64,000 nucleotides of DNA, taken from contig JARWKL010000010.1 of NCBI GenBank assembly GCA_029961685.1, forward strand, positions 4,699,769 through 4,763,768. Direction: 5' to 3'. Of this stretch, positions 1 through 11,799 are shown piece by piece (position 1 is the first letter of the stretch; every line of letters starts with the position of its first letter). The translations under genes and the position numbers were made by a program. The notes below the pieces were generated by a model. The model searched no databases. It was not told the DNA's origin and saw only the letters and a list, made by a program, of their open reading frames with translations. Source of the stretch: Aristolochia californica (lineage: Eukaryota > Streptophyta > Magnoliopsida > Piperales > Aristolochiaceae).

Positions 1-359
1 GTCCAAACTTGTACAAACAACGTATGCCTAATATTAAAACAAATTACGATAAATAAAAACTAACTTACCTAACTAATATTGCAAAGTGTGACATGTTGAT
101 AGGTGTGACTCACCGAATTTTTATCTAAATCTATATATGCCTATTCACTCTTGCTCATCTACGTAATGTGGGGGTAATTCTGTCATTTTACTTTCGTCTG
201 TAGCATCTCCAAGCGACACGTCGAGATGCCGCGTGGATTAACTGAACCAATGAAAAAGCTGTAATTACCGCCCAACCGAAAATGGTCCCGCCCTCCTGCG
301 CCCTGTCAAGAGTCAAGTTTGCCAACCAGGGCCGCACCCTACATCAAGTTCGAGCCAAA

Positions 360-503
360 CACGTGTCACATTATTTCACTCACACGTGTCCGTACATGCA
401 CGTGTGTTCACACATACTGACTTCTTTATTTGGGAGTTGGGAGGCATTTGGAGTCCAAATGGAGGACTGGGTGAGGGGAGAGTGCATGTGCAGGTGGGAC
501 CCA
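360..503 (+). promoter_or_regulatory. Upstream motif cluster of the expansin gene (ACGTG and GTGGGNCCC)
   Basis: Three ACGTG-core motifs lie within 50 bases: CACGTGTC at 360-367, ACGTGTC at 384-390 and CACGTGTG at 399-406. A GTGGGACCCA motif follows at 494-503. ACGTG cores are the known binding sites of bZIP/ABF and bHLH factors, and GTGGGNCCC is the class-II TCP consensus. They sit about 190-330 bases upstream of the TATA box. Their use as real control sites is inference from position and clustering; short motifs also occur by chance. Confidence 0.4.
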
Positions 504-691
504 ACGACGCAGCGGTTGGTAGTCTAATCGGAACAATCGCATGTGCACTTGATTTGTATATATTTACTGCAAAGTGCAAACCGTTTCAAAAGGGCTCAAA
601 GCGTGAGAACAACAACTTGTCCCTTTCTATCCCTTCTATTTACCAAAAAGTTTAGGCCCACCGACCCATAGATCAGGGTCATCCCCCCCTG

Positions 692-699
692 TATAAATA
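692..699 (+). promoter_or_regulatory. TATA box of the expansin gene
   Basis: TATAAATA lies 92 bases upstream of the expansin ATG, in a locally C/T-rich context that continues into a pyrimidine-rich leader (700-760). Transcription would be expected to start around 722-732, giving a leader of roughly 60-70 bases. The start site is inferred. Confidence 0.75.
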
Positions 700-790
700 C
701 CCAACCTCTCCCTCCCTACGACCTCACCACCATCAGACTTCTCTCGCTCTGGGCTTCCCTCATTAGTTCTTCTCCGTCCCACTGATTACA

Positions 791-1719
791 ATGGCCGCTT
801 TGGTTGCTCTCTTCCTCCTTGCCTTCTACTCCCACGGTACCTTCGCTGACTACGGCGGGTGGGAGGGCGGTCACGCCACGTTCTACGGTGGAGGCGATGC
901 GTCTGGCACAATGGGTAAGCTTAATTTGCTCCGTTCGTTGCTTGATCGATCTTCTGCAGCATCTATAGTGAGTCTGACATGGTGAGGGTGAATATTGTTG
1001 CAGGAGGAGCTTGCGGGTACGGCAACCTGTACAGTCAAGGGTATGGAACGAACACGGCGGCTCTTAGCACTGCTCTCTTCAACAATGGCCTCAGCTGCGG
1101 GTCGTGCTACGAGATGCGCTGCAACGATGACCCCAGGTGGTGCCTTCCGGGGAGTATCATCGTCACCGCCACCAACTTCTGCCCTCCCAATTTCGGCCTG
1201 TCCAACGACAATGGCGGCTGGTGCAACCCTCCCCTTCAGCACTTCGACTTGGCCGAGCCGGCCTTCCTCCAAATTGCACAATACCGCGCGGGGATTGTCC
1301 CAGTGTCCTTCAGAAGGTACTGCTACGTCCACTACCAGCGCTGCGCTCACTTGCTTAGTTTCTAATCTCATTGTTACCTAGCTTGAGTACTAATGATCTC
1401 TCGTCTGAAGAACAGGGTAGCCTGCGTGAAGAAGGGAGGCATCAGGTTCACGATAAACGGCCACTCCTACTTCAATTTGGTGCTGATCACGAACGCTGCC
1501 GGAGCCGGGGATGTGCATGCGGTGTCCATCAAGGGGTCCCGCACCGGGTGGCAGCCCATGTCTAGGAACTGGGGCCAGAACTGGCAGAGCAACTCTTACC
1601 TCAACGGCCAGAGCCTCTCCTTCCAAGTCACCGCCAGCGACGGCAGGACCGTCACCAGCTACAACGTCGCCCCCGCCGGCTGGAGCTTCGGCCAGACTTA
1701 CGAAGGCGGCCAGTTCTAA
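791..1719 (+). CDS. EXPA: Alpha-expansin, three exons, intact
   Basis: Exons 791-914, 1004-1316 and 1416-1719 are joined by GT-AG introns of 89 and 99 bp and give 246 residues, the usual family length. Expansins are secreted wall proteins that loosen cellulose-xyloglucan contacts without hydrolysis and allow acid growth. A hydrophobic signal peptide (about residues 1-19) precedes GGHATFYGG. The double-psi barrel domain shows [10 protein letters not shown], the cysteine run [12 protein letters not shown], the alpha-type insertion with GGWCNPP, and the HFD motif in [11 protein letters not shown]. Exon 3 carries the CBM63-like C-terminal domain with surface tryptophans ([27 protein letters not shown]). 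Both introns sit where plant EXPA genes commonly have them. The start at 791 is the first ATG after the TATA box. Expansin A is clear; the exact member is not assigned. Confidence 0.96.
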
Positions 1720-4553
1720 TATTCCATAACTTAATTAACGCGCTCTAGCGTGAGTATTCTCGTCAAAAGCAGGCACGGGAGCTTACAGAGTAGAGCTCCG
1801 GCCGCTTGAACAGCAGAGGTGGATTGGATTTACTACACCCGCATTAAAGTAAAAGGAAGAGTTTTTAAGCATATAGAAGAAGAAGAAGAAAGAAAAATGA
1901 TTGTATTATAGATTGTTATTACTTGTTACCTCCTTAGTAGTAGTATTGAATTGAATGTCGGAAAAAGGCTCGTATTAATTAGAATTGGAGCCTATTCACT
2001 GCAATTGTTGGGTCAAAATGTCATTCAATGACCCTGGAAGCTTGTACTCGTTTTGTTTGAAAAGTCTTATTTATGTTTTCTTCAATTTTTTTTGGAAGCA
2101 ATGCTGCCAAAGATGGCGACATGTGTGATTGGCCTCTCCTCACAACAAACTTCCAATGAAGATCATATTATTAAACTATTAATATTAACCTTATCTTTCA
2201 AATATGGTTATATTTTTAGTAAATATGAAAATTTTATTTTATTAATTTAAATTATAAAATAAAGATAATGATATTATTGTTAATATATAAACTAAATGAA
2301 TCTTTTAAATAATATATTTATTCTAAAAAAGTCACCAATGTTGGCACGACCAGCACTTCCGATCCCCAATTTAAAAGAGTTAGTTTTAATTTCCATTTCC
2401 ATTAGTCTTGTAAGGGGGGGGGGGGGGGGGGGGGGGGGGTTAGTTAACAAACTGAAAATTTGATCTTCATCTTTGAAATGGGTGGGTGTTAGTGTGGACA
2501 AGTTCATGTCCACTGGAAAACAATTTCTAGTGTTACTGCCCCCAAATGAGGAAAACACAGAAAATAAGAGAATTAGTAACTTGTAAACAGGAAAACGAAT
2601 ATAATACATTTAAGTTATTAATTTATTGATAATATATGGTGTTCTTTAACATACAAAAGTCATGATTAAATAGGAAAAATCTGTCAAATACTAACTATGA
2701 CAAGTTCTTTCGGTAACAAGTTAAGAATCTTTCGAAGAGGCAGGAGAGAAAATCAACTATATATAAGTGTTTTATATGTTATATTTATCTATTTATTATA
2801 TTTAATAGAAAATCTAATATTTTAGTAAATGCCAAAAAATAGTAAAATAAATAATTTTAATTGATTTTAGTAAATGCCAATTTTTTTGAAACATTTTAAA
2901 AATTTAAGCAAATAAAATGAGTTAATGAAAGCAACTACTTTTTGGGTTAATTACCAGGTGCCCTTTAAATGGCCCGGTGCCCTGGGGACAATCATAGAAT
3001 CTTCTTTCCAATACTCTCTTTGGTCAAGAAGCTTACCATTCAACCGCCTACAACAATCAAATTTCCTGCTCAAATGTAATTGTGCCTCAAATGTGTTAAC
3101 ATTTTCGTACATTTATGAAAGTGGTGTCCACCCAACTTTGTACCTGGATGATTTAAACCATTTTAAAACCCGGTAAGGGTTGCTTTGAACCTATTCAAAC
3201 CTTCTTGACCAAGGAGAATAAACATTACATGTTTGCTTATTTGTTTTTTGTGTTTTTTTAATTAGGATTGCTCTTATAGTTGATGGGTAATAATAAGTTG
3301 TTTTCAAATTAATTAAGGAGGCAAACATGATTTTTTTTTTTTTTTTTTGGCACTCTGTCTCCGACCCATGGGTTGAAACTCAAATTCCTTCCCGAGGTTT
3401 TTAAGGTCGGGTTGGGTTTCTTGTAAAACCTGAACCAATGCCCACCTCTACGAAAACCCAATACTAAAACACGATACATAACTATATTATTATCGTATTA
3501 GTCCACTTCAAAATCCAATATACATTAGACCAAAACATAACATGTATTTAGTAACAAGGCCAAAACATTATATCAAACCCCTTAAAGGAAGCAAAAAGGA
3601 ACCAGTAGTTAGTCGGTATACGCCTCTTAATTATAATAATATTGTCTCAGTCACTTGCTTATAAGTGACATGTGGTTAGTACAGAGCTTGTTGATGCACA
3701 ATAAAAGGTGCATAGGACGATGTGTTCCCAAGGAATTAAAATTTGGTTGAAGGGTCAAGTAGGGTTGAAACTAGAAAGAAAAGGAAAATTAATGTTCCAC
3801 GGGTGAGTAGGTCAAGGGTAAATGCTAATGAAATATACTGCAGCCATCGAGTGGTCAGTGCTATTGCAATAAAGAAACTTTAATGACCATTAATCACGCT
3901 TTCCTTTTGATACTTCCACAGCTTTAGCCTACTTTATTAATGAATCTTTGATATTTCTATGGTGACAGTCATCGTACCCTGCAGGCCTGCCCACCTCCTC
4001 TCTATTAGTCCATACAAAATTATGCATTGTAAGACCAAAAATACATGAACATTACCCCAAGTCCATACAAAATTATACTTAAAAATATTGATTCCAAAGT
4101 AAAACTCTCTATAAAACAATTTCCATTAGAATGATAGATTTGAAACTAGAGAAGACTTATTGAAAATTAACTTGTATTTTGAAAATTTAATGGCTCAAGT
4201 TCAGCTAAACACAAGCAAGTCTAAAAATAGAATTGAAATACAAGTTCTATTGTACTCGAATCTACAAAAATACAACACAATCTAATAGAGATTTGAAACT
4301 AAAGGCTCCGGATTCCTTTGGACTTCCCGCAAATAATTTAATAATCAATGAACATCAGGCCAGATAATAAGCTCAAATTAGATAATGCCAAAGAGTATTT
4401 ATCTCCTCAGTCTCAATTTTTATGTTAAAATAATGTCATCATACATCAATCCTCTTGTGGTTACTCATCTAATAGAATGGTTGGTTTGAAAAAAAGAATA
4501 AGCGTCTTATTTGGGCTGCACAAACTATTATGCTATCCATGAATGTTCTTCAA
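1720..4553. other. AT-rich intergenic spacer downstream of the expansin gene
   Basis: The first 200-300 bases probably hold the expansin 3' UTR, with a GAA-rich stretch near 1878-1893, but no poly(A) signal can be assigned with certainty. The rest is AT-rich with poly-T runs (for example 3331-3348) and short open frames that look like chance. I see no protein-like or structural signal. Confidence 0.6.
2414..2439. repeat. Poly-G homopolymer, 26 bases
   Basis: An uninterrupted run of 26 G lies in an otherwise AT-rich spacer. It could form a G-quadruplex. Its exact length is uncertain because such runs are error-prone in sequencing and assembly. Confidence 0.95.
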
Positions 4554-4974
4554 TGTTGGAAGATGGGCCCAATCCCATAAGACCAAGGAATGCCCACATA
4601 TCCAAGTATGTTAGAAGATGGGCCCAAGCCTATAAGATATGGACCCACTATGATCACGTGAGGTGGCATTATAAATCTTACACAATAAGAAGTCTTACAT
4701 AAGAAGAAATTTTATAGAACCACAATTATTATGGAAGGAGGTCTCACAGAAGAATTTTAGTTTAAAGGTGTTTTAATCATATAAGTCTTCTATTTATATT
4801 GGGTTATTTAATTATGCTAGAACTTATCTTTAAGTATTAGAGTTTGGGTGTAATTGAGACAAAGGTAGTTTAATTGTAATTGGACTCTACTACTTTCCTC
4901 TGTTATAAATAGAGGTTCATGTACTCTGATTATAATAAGTCAATGAAGTATTTCTCTTTTTCATAAATTCAACA
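4554..4974 (+). mobile_element. LTR of a Copia-like element (dispersed LTR family A, mosaic start)
   Basis: The segment opens with TGTTGGAAGATGGGCCCAA, nearly the same start as the LTR at 10827, and ends with AAATTCAACA. Its 3' two thirds match, in reverse complement, the segments at 11500-11719 and 18955-19290. Shared landmarks are the 'taattgtaattgga' block and a promoter-like 'ttataaatagagg' near 4904. TG...CA ends and repetition in the window identify it as an LTR. It is not followed by a primer site, so it is a solo or rearranged LTR. Confidence 0.6.
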
Positions 4975-5084
4975 TTCAATATTATTGTTGTTCTTAATGT
5001 TTATTTTCTTATTAGTCAAATGTCTTCTAGTGCCTTATAAAATCATATACCATTCTCAAGATTATTTACAAATACATCTCCTTT

Positions 5085-6075
5085 TCCATTACCTCCTCGT
5101 CTGTTTGGGTATGTTTCCTTTGTGCATAATACTTCAAAGATCCAAAACAAAGTCAGTCCTAAAGTTGTTAAAAGTTACTCCCTTGGTCACTCTAAAACTC
5201 AAAAAGGGTATGTTTGTTATTCTCTGTCTATGAGAAGTTTATTTTAGTGGATGCCACTTTTTTTTTTTTTTTTTTTTTGAACAACCCTTCTATTCTAGTG
5301 TTGTTCTTTTAGGGTTTGATCCTTTTACAAGGATACCAAGATCTTTTATTCCACAACATTAGCCTATTGTACATGATGAGCAGCCTCCTGAGATCCCCTC
5401 TACCACTGGTAATCACTCTCTTGTGGAGTCCTTTGATGTTTCTTAGGTAAGTTTTCCTCCATCTTCTCTTGTTATGTTTGGTCCACCATACGATACTAAG
5501 CCTATTGGCTTATGTAAGAAGCCTTACTCATCTACCACTCATCCTCTTGTACATTTTTATCCATACACATATTGCATTTTAGTTGTGTCACTTTTTTGGC
5601 AGCCTTGTGTTCCTCTTGTATCCCTACCATTTATGAAGAGACTACTTGTGATCCAAGGTGGAAAACTGTCATGGATGAGAAGAAGCAAGCTATGTATCTC
5701 ATTAACACTTGGGGATTATCCTTACTTTCATATGCAAACCAGGAATGGGCTACTGATGGGTATTTATTTTATAATATAATCCAGATGGAATAATTGCTTG
5801 CTATAAAGCACAATTAGTGGCCAAAGGGAATACTCAATCATATGACATTGACTAGGATGAAATTTTATTACCAGAGGCTAAGCTGAATCTGTTATGTGTT
5901 TTCTTATACTTTCTTGCCAATTTTAAATGGATATTTTTTTAGCTCGAGGTTAAAAATGACTTTCTTCATGGTAATTTATCTATGAAAGTCTATAAGGGTC
6001 AACCACCTGGTTATGTGGTTGAGGTGGAGAAAGTATGACATCTCGTGAAGACAATTTATGGGATAAAATATGTTG
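5085..6075 (+). mobile_element. Decayed Ty1/Copia pol fragment (integrase C-terminus to reverse transcriptase)
   Basis: Translated with frame changes, the stretch reads as Copia polyprotein. The integrase C-terminal part (PPRLFGYVSFVHN, then KTQKGYVCYS) lies at about 5095-5225. The reverse transcriptase start (WKTVMDEKKQAM) lies at about 5660-5700. Further RT blocks follow: ACYKAQLVAKGNTQ, then QLEVKNDFLHGNL, then KTIYGIK near 6065. Several in-frame stops and frameshifts make it a pseudogene. The linker at 5270-5640 is badly eroded. The Copia assignment is safe; the lineage is not. Confidence 0.8.
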
Positions 6076-7700
6076 GCCGAGGTGGTTTCTCAAGAGGGGT
6101 AACTTGAGATTTAAAGTTAAAATTTTGGTCCTGATATGAAAAACTAAAGTGAATCAATTAATAAAACACACACCACAATTAGAAGATTAAATAATTTTTT
6201 TTCTCAATGTTCCCCTATTGGTACTCACTGCTGAAGAACCCATACTTGGAAAATTTTCACTAATAAGCTCTATTAGCTAAAATCTGATACAAAAGATATT
6301 TTGTCTTTCTTTTTAGCCACATAAATACCCAATAACACAAAATAAATCTCTCCTCGAAAGTTACAATTAGATTATAGCTCTAGTAAGCTTCCCTTTCTAG
6401 ATTTCAGGTTTTAGACAACCTTTAAGAAAAAAAATAAAAAATACACGTAGAAAAAGGAAACTTACACCCTTTTGGAATGGAGAGACAACCTTCTCCTAGT
6501 GATTTCCAAGCCTCCAATCATTTGATACATAAGAGAGGAAAATGATGGAGCTTGAATACTAGGATGTAGAGTGATTTTTGGAGAGAAAGGTATTTCTAGA
6601 AAAAATTATATAACTCAATTTCTCTCAAAATGGGTTTGTGAATGATTTTCAAGTGAATAATGTAGTTGAATGTAATAAATTACCAATAAATGCTCATACT
6701 ATTGTTTCTAACAACTTTGAAGGGGTATTTATAGTTTTCACACGCGAACTAGCTGTCATACTTGTAGGGGTATGCATGGAATAAGATAAAAAGGGAAAAA
6801 TATATTTTTGTAAATGCATGTAGAAGGATAAAAAATGAAGTCAAAGAGATAAGAAGGGATGAGGAGTTTTTGGAAAGAGAGAGAGAAAGAGAGACGGAGA
6901 GGGAGCTTGACAAAGGAAAGAAGAAGAAGAAGCAGAGAAGGGAACTCTGATTTCTGCATCAACCCTTCTCTTCATTTCCTCCATATTTCATGTTCCCCTC
7001 ATTAAAGTTTTTCCCCTTTCTATCAACTTAGTTTGGTATTGGTGTGAACTTTTGATGGATTGTTTATCTATAGTGTTACGGTTCTAAATTCTTCTATATA
7101 CATTATCTGTTTTGCCTTATCTTGAGCGTGAACAAAAAGGGGTTTCAGTATGGAAAATGATGATTTTTTTTTGTTGATTATACATATATCTACACTTTTC
7201 AATTTTGTATTCCAAATCCTATTTACTTGTGTATATTTTTAGGTGACAATAAACTCTTCATATGGTAGTTGTTTTGTGTGTTGCAGTTTGTTTCGTGGTT
7301 CAATCTCTGTGACAATTCGATATTATTCTATTTGTTAACGAGGGAAGCTAATTGGTAAATTTTTAGTTGTCTCCTTCACACTGTCAATCTGGTTGTGTGA
7401 GCCATTTTTTATGACACTATCATGCATGGAATTATGATATACTCCATTAACTACGGTTGTGTGCTATCCATTTAAAATTTTAAGGATCTTCTTAGAGTAT
7501 GTACTATAGATTTTATTGTGTGGATGCCACCAATTAATTCTTTTGTTACATTTTGTTAGTGTGGAACTTGTTTCCAATATGGATAATAGGTTAGCTATTT
7601 GTTGCACCATCTTGTTGTTGCTTGCTATTGGATACATGTGAATAAGGTATAACAAATTGTCTTTTACTATTTCACTAACATGTAGTGATCTATCATATAG
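6076..7700. other. AT-rich spacer without recognisable genes
   Basis: I see only AT-rich sequence, short purine-rich tracts (6870-6945) and chance open frames. Parts may be old LTR debris, since purine-rich tracts of this kind flank LTRs elsewhere in the window, but no ends can be defined. Confidence 0.5.
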
Positions 7701-7859
7701 TGAAGGTCCATGGAATTGTAACTTTTTTTTAAGAGACATCGATGTGTGTAGGGGTGGCATGGCCAGTAAATAAGGAAAATTTCCATAGAGATGGTAAAGA
7801 GTTGTAATTATGCAAGCTAGTGTATGTCCTCTTATGTCTTTTTCCTTTTGAAGCATGTA

Positions 7860-8113
7860 GCCTTAAGGGCATCGTAGTCATTGTAAGCACCTTCATATAA
7901 CTATAAATACAGCCTCAAGGCATGGGGTAGAGCATTCAAGCCTCTTCCTCTTGGCTCAAATTCGTCCTTATTACTCTCTCTCTTTTCCTTTTCTTTCTCT
8001 CCCATGGTTTCTTCTTTCCTCTCTCCCAAGAGCTAGCATTACTTTCTTTTTTCCTTCCCTTGAGATCTTTTGTATTAATGTTTTGCCCCTAGAAATCATC
8101 ATGGTATCAGAGT
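7860..8113 (+). mobile_element. LTR 3' part followed by a primer-binding site
   Basis: A C/T-rich leader-like stretch (7935-8080) ends in AAATCATCA, followed at 8102-8112 by TGGTATCAGAG. That is the tRNA-iMet primer-binding site found directly after the 5' LTR of Copia elements. The LTR start upstream could not be fixed. No coding remnant follows, so this is the left end of a gutted element. Confidence 0.5.
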
Positions 8114-9382
8114 GGGCAAATATATGAGATGGCAAAGGAGAAAAAGATGGAGAAGATAGGGAAGAAGAAGAAAAAGAAGAAGGAAAAGAAAAAGAAAAAA
8201 GAGGAGTTTCTCGTTTTTCTTTAAGTCTTCTTTTCCAAATCCTATTTTTGATGAGATATTTCATTCTCCTAAATTATGTTTAATATAGAAAATTTTATAC
8301 CATTGGAAAGATAATTGAGTCTAGTTTCAAAATAAAAGAGAATTTTTCAAATCAGATTTTTCTAGAAAGTGAAATTGACATTTGAATCAATAAGGTCAAG
8401 CAGTAGAGAAGTTTCGTGTAGCAACAGAAAGCCTCAATTTTCTAAATGGTCTGTACCAACATGACTAAGAATTAATATTGAGAATTATATCTCAAAGGAA
8501 ATATATTTGATTCTACTTTCTATCCCAATAAGCTATTTCTCCATCTATTTTTTCTAGAAAGTTTACATTGGAAGAATCCAAGGTCATGTTGGTATCCTGT
8601 TGGATGCGAAATCTAAATTTAAGCCAATTTTTTTGCTTCAATTTTTGAATTGCTAATGTTGGTTAAGTGTCCTATTTGTTTTCAAAATCTAGTCGAGATT
8701 TTACCAACTTGAGTATCTTTCTTAGTTTAATTTATTTTCTTTGATCTCATCATCCATTAATTTTTGTAGGATAAGTCTTTCCCCATATGAGTTTAGTTTC
8801 CTTTTTTGACAAAGTCTGATAATTTTGAATTAGATGGTCTTGTTTACTCATTCTAAATTTCAAATATTAGTGTCCTAAACCTCCCTTATTCTAAAAATTA
8901 TCTCTTGAATATTTTCTTTGCAAAGTGGTCAAGTTGTGTTAAAAAAGTAATTACCATACATCGATTCGATCAGCCCCAACCTGTGTACTAGATTACGTCA
9001 TTCTAACTCCTCTATTTGGTATTGCATTGTTTTTCTTAAATAGCATTAAATATCTATTTTTTTGCTGGTAGTTAGTTTCCTTTCTTGTTAAGCCCAATTT
9101 GACATCGAGACCTATTGCCTTGCCTCTCCATCTTCTCTTCCTGTTTCTGTTCTTCTCCTTGTCTGTTTTTCTTCTTCTTCTCTTTCAAATTCCAGCAACG
9201 CAAACACCCGATTATTCATCAACCAAGTACGTTCAATTAAAACATCAACCATACCACATTTGTATGTGTTACCCCTCTTAGGTCAGATGTCATTACTGTT
9301 GAATTTAGGACCCCATGAATAATACCTTGAGCAAGGGGAGAGAGCAAGAAAAAAGGGAAAAAGAGAGAGGCTCTCAAGTAGA
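8114..9382. other. AT-rich spacer without recognisable genes
   Basis: No coding domain, repeat boundary or RNA gene was recognised. Composition is AT-rich with T-rich tracts, consistent with old retrotransposon or spacer sequence. Confidence 0.5.
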
Positions 9383-9489
9383 GAGAGAAGAGAAGGAAAA
9401 TAAAGGAGATTAGAGAAAGACCACTTCACACGAGAGAGAAGAGAAGGAAAATAAAGGAGATTAGAGAAAGACCACTTCACACGAGAGAG
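9383..9489. repeat. Tandem duplication, 51-bp unit, two copies
   Basis: A purine-rich unit containing GAGAAGGAAAATAAAGGAG and ending ACCACTTCACACGAGAGA is repeated with a period of 51 bases (matching points 9391 and 9442). The copies are essentially identical, so the duplication is recent. Confidence 0.9.
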
Positions 9490-9737
9490 AAGAAAAAAAA
9501 GAAGGGACTTGCTTGATATTTTCGAGTTACAATCACCCCTATTTATAGTTGAGGAAGTGATAGAGTCCATGTACAACTAACTTTAGGACTCCTAATTACA
9601 TTCCAACTAGAACTCTCTAAGATAAGCTTATTATGATAAGATTACATTATTTATTTAAGAGACTAATTTAACTCAACTACAAACACCTTCTTTAAGGACG
9701 TGAATCAAGCTAGAGAGTTAGCTCGTGGTTTTATCTT

Positions 9738-9946
9738 GTGGGTCCCACATGATCTTCCAGCTCATGTAGATAGAGGTACCAGCTCGTAATATCCGTGTGG
9801 GTCCCGCTTGATCTTCTAATCTTCTATTCTATTTCAGCACATGTTCCTTATCTCTTAGCTCAAGCCACTTTGTATGAGGACTCTTATTGACACCTTTCGA
9901 GCTCATGGTGGGTCCCACCAACTTGTGTAGCCATGGTGGGTCCCAC
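9738..9946. promoter_or_regulatory. Cluster of four GTGGGTCCCAC palindromes
   Basis: GTGGGTCCCAC occurs at 9738-9748, 9908-9918 and 9936-9946, and a one-base variant (GTGGGTCCCGC) at 9797-9807. The sequence is palindromic and contains the TCP class-II core GTGGNCCC. The cluster lies in retrotransposon-rich spacer, so it may be an LTR promoter or enhancer remnant. Function is inference. Confidence 0.35.
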
Positions 9947-10079
9947 AGTGTAACAAATACTTTGTCCCATAATTGACTTATGCTTAAGAGATTGTAGTTG
10001 AAACCTTTTTAAAAATAATACATCATCTATTGTACGATAGAGGTCCATGCCTATTGTTCTAGTCCCATTGATGCGGCCT

Positions 10080-10565
10080 TGCCCATTTCCAGACTACCCC
10101 TCCTTGTAGTCTTAGTGTGTGAATAGACTCTTGTTAGTATGTCTTGAACACCCACTGTCTAGTAACCAAGTTTTTCTTCTTCCTTGACCTTTCAGACACA
10201 TTTCCTATAATTTTGACCTGCATTCACAAACATTCTTTGTTGGTGTAGTCCCCTTTGAGTGGGTTCATGCCAATTAGTCCTTTTCTTTTGCCAAATGTGT
10301 TGGCTTTGTCCCTTTTTATATTTCTACCAAAAATCAATGTTGGCACGACTTTTCTTACCACAGTAAAATAATGCAATGATATTTATTTTCTGTGATGTTT
10401 ATGTAATGTTTCTTGAGAGATGTTCCTTTTTCTTAGGCTCTTTACCTTTACCATTTTCTTCCTTGCCGGGCACCTTCTTGACTTTTTGGTCAGCTGAGGT
10501 GCTATGTTTGTTATTTGGAGTGCAACATATGTCAAAGACTTCAACTATGGTAGGTTTAATAAACT
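10080..10565 (-). mobile_element. Copia protease-region fragment
   Basis: On the minus strand near 10140-10195 the reading KTWLLDSGCSRH matches the aspartic protease start of Copia polyproteins (W-LDSG-S-H). A lysine-rich linker precedes it (10280-10500). Stops and frame changes abound. It probably belongs to the same minus-strand Copia as the gag fragment at 11800-12660, separated by later insertions at 10827-11719. Confidence 0.55.
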
Positions 10566-10826
10566 AGTCTTTCAAGTTTCCTAGACTAGCATTTTCAATG
10601 TAGCCTAAACCTTCTTTATCTTGTGCAACTCTTTGAAATTGGATCAATGCATTCAACCTATTATGACTCAAGAAAAATTTCTCCTAATCGGAGTTTATAC
10701 AATCTGTCTCTTGCTAAGGATGCTTCCTTGGCTTTTAAAGTCTTATTCTCATCAACGCACTCACAATGATCATGTAATTTTTCATGACATAGTTAGTTAT
10801 ACCTTCTCATTGAGTAGTTTGACTAG

Positions 10827-11150
10827 TGTTGGAAGATAGGCCCAAGCCCACACATCCAAGTGTGTTAGAAGATGGGCTCAAACCCATAAGACCAAGGAAG
10901 ACTCCACATCCAAGAGATGTGGAAGATGAGCTCAAGGCCCATCGACCGAGGAGAAGGCCCATAAGCCCATACAGTGATGTCAAGATGGTAAATAAAGAGT
11001 CACCTCATAGATATGACATTGATGTAATTAATTTAAATTTCAGGGGTATTATTATAATATTGTAGTTTTGTTACTCTATAAATTGAGTTTCAGGGGGAGA
11101 TTAGGATACAATTCCATAACCCTTTTTGTCTTTTTTCCTAAAAATCAACA
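10827..11150 (+). mobile_element. Copia 5' LTR, 324 bp
   Basis: The segment begins TGTTGGAAGATAGG and ends AAAATCAACA, the TG...CA ends of an LTR, and is followed at once by a perfect primer-binding site. A TATA-like 'ctataaattgag' lies near 11075. Its start resembles the LTR at 4554. A degenerate copy of its right end (ttaggatacaa...ccataac) recurs at about 11745-11765. The internal region that should follow is missing. Confidence 0.75.
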
Positions 11151-11162
11151 TGGTATCAGAGC
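11151..11162 (+). other. Primer-binding site for tRNA-iMet
   Basis: TGGTATCAGAGC is the reverse complement of the initiator tRNA-Met 3' end and is the usual minus-strand primer site of plant Copia and Gypsy elements. It directly follows the LTR ending at 11150 and fixes that boundary and the orientation. Confidence 0.85.
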
Positions 11163-11499
11163 ATTGGTTTTCAGGACTCACAAGTATGGTTTTTAGGATT
11201 CCGTCAACCCATTTTTTTATGTTTTTCTTTCTCATATTGGTGATTTCTCTAACTTCATTTTTTTTATATTCGTTTACTGTTGGCAACGTGGATTTTTGTC
11301 ACTTTCGGTTGTTTCTGTAATGTCTCCTTCCCCATTCGCAACACTATAGTTGCGACACTGTTGGATGATCTGATCCATCGAATTTGGAGATAATAGAAAA
11401 GAGTTGGCTGGAGAATAAAGAGGGTTGATACAAAGATGGCCTCCGCATTGGCCATCAGGTGGCGTATACAATCGCGCAAACTATGAACATGTTTATTAT

Positions 11500-11719
11500 T
11501 GTTGAATTTATGGAAAAGATAAATACTTCATTGACTTCATTAATTTATTATAATTAGATTACATGAACCTCTATTTATAATAGAGCCAATTACAATAAAA
11601 CTACCTTTGTCCTAATTATACCTAAACTCTAACACTTAAAAATAAGTCCTAACATAATTAAATAACTCAATATAGATAAAAGACAAACATAACTCAAACT
11701 ATAACTCTTCTAGGATGTG
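11500..11719 (-). mobile_element. Truncated LTR, dispersed family A
   Basis: The reverse complement matches 4750-4974, including the AAATTCAACA end and the 'taattgtaattgg' block. It lacks the LTR's 5' part and has no primer site beside it. It seems to have landed in, or been carried into, the interval between the minus-strand Copia gag and protease fragments. Confidence 0.6.
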
Positions 11720-11799
11720 ACAGATTGAGCTTTAGGGGGGAGGGTTAGGATACAAGTCCATAACACTTTTCTTCCTCCTGTTTTCTCCAAATGAGTGTC

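Noticed and set aside
883..1371. 162-codon open frame on the minus strand across the expansin gene
   Set aside because: It is the shadow of the GC-rich expansin exons, crosses both the exons and intron 1, and has no family features.
2053..2609. Short open frames around 2.1-2.6 kb
   Set aside because: AT-rich, hydrophobic chance frames; the minus one contains the poly-G run as a proline stretch.
8142..8205. Apparent lysine/glutamate-rich coding run
   Set aside because: Simple purine-rich low-complexity sequence.
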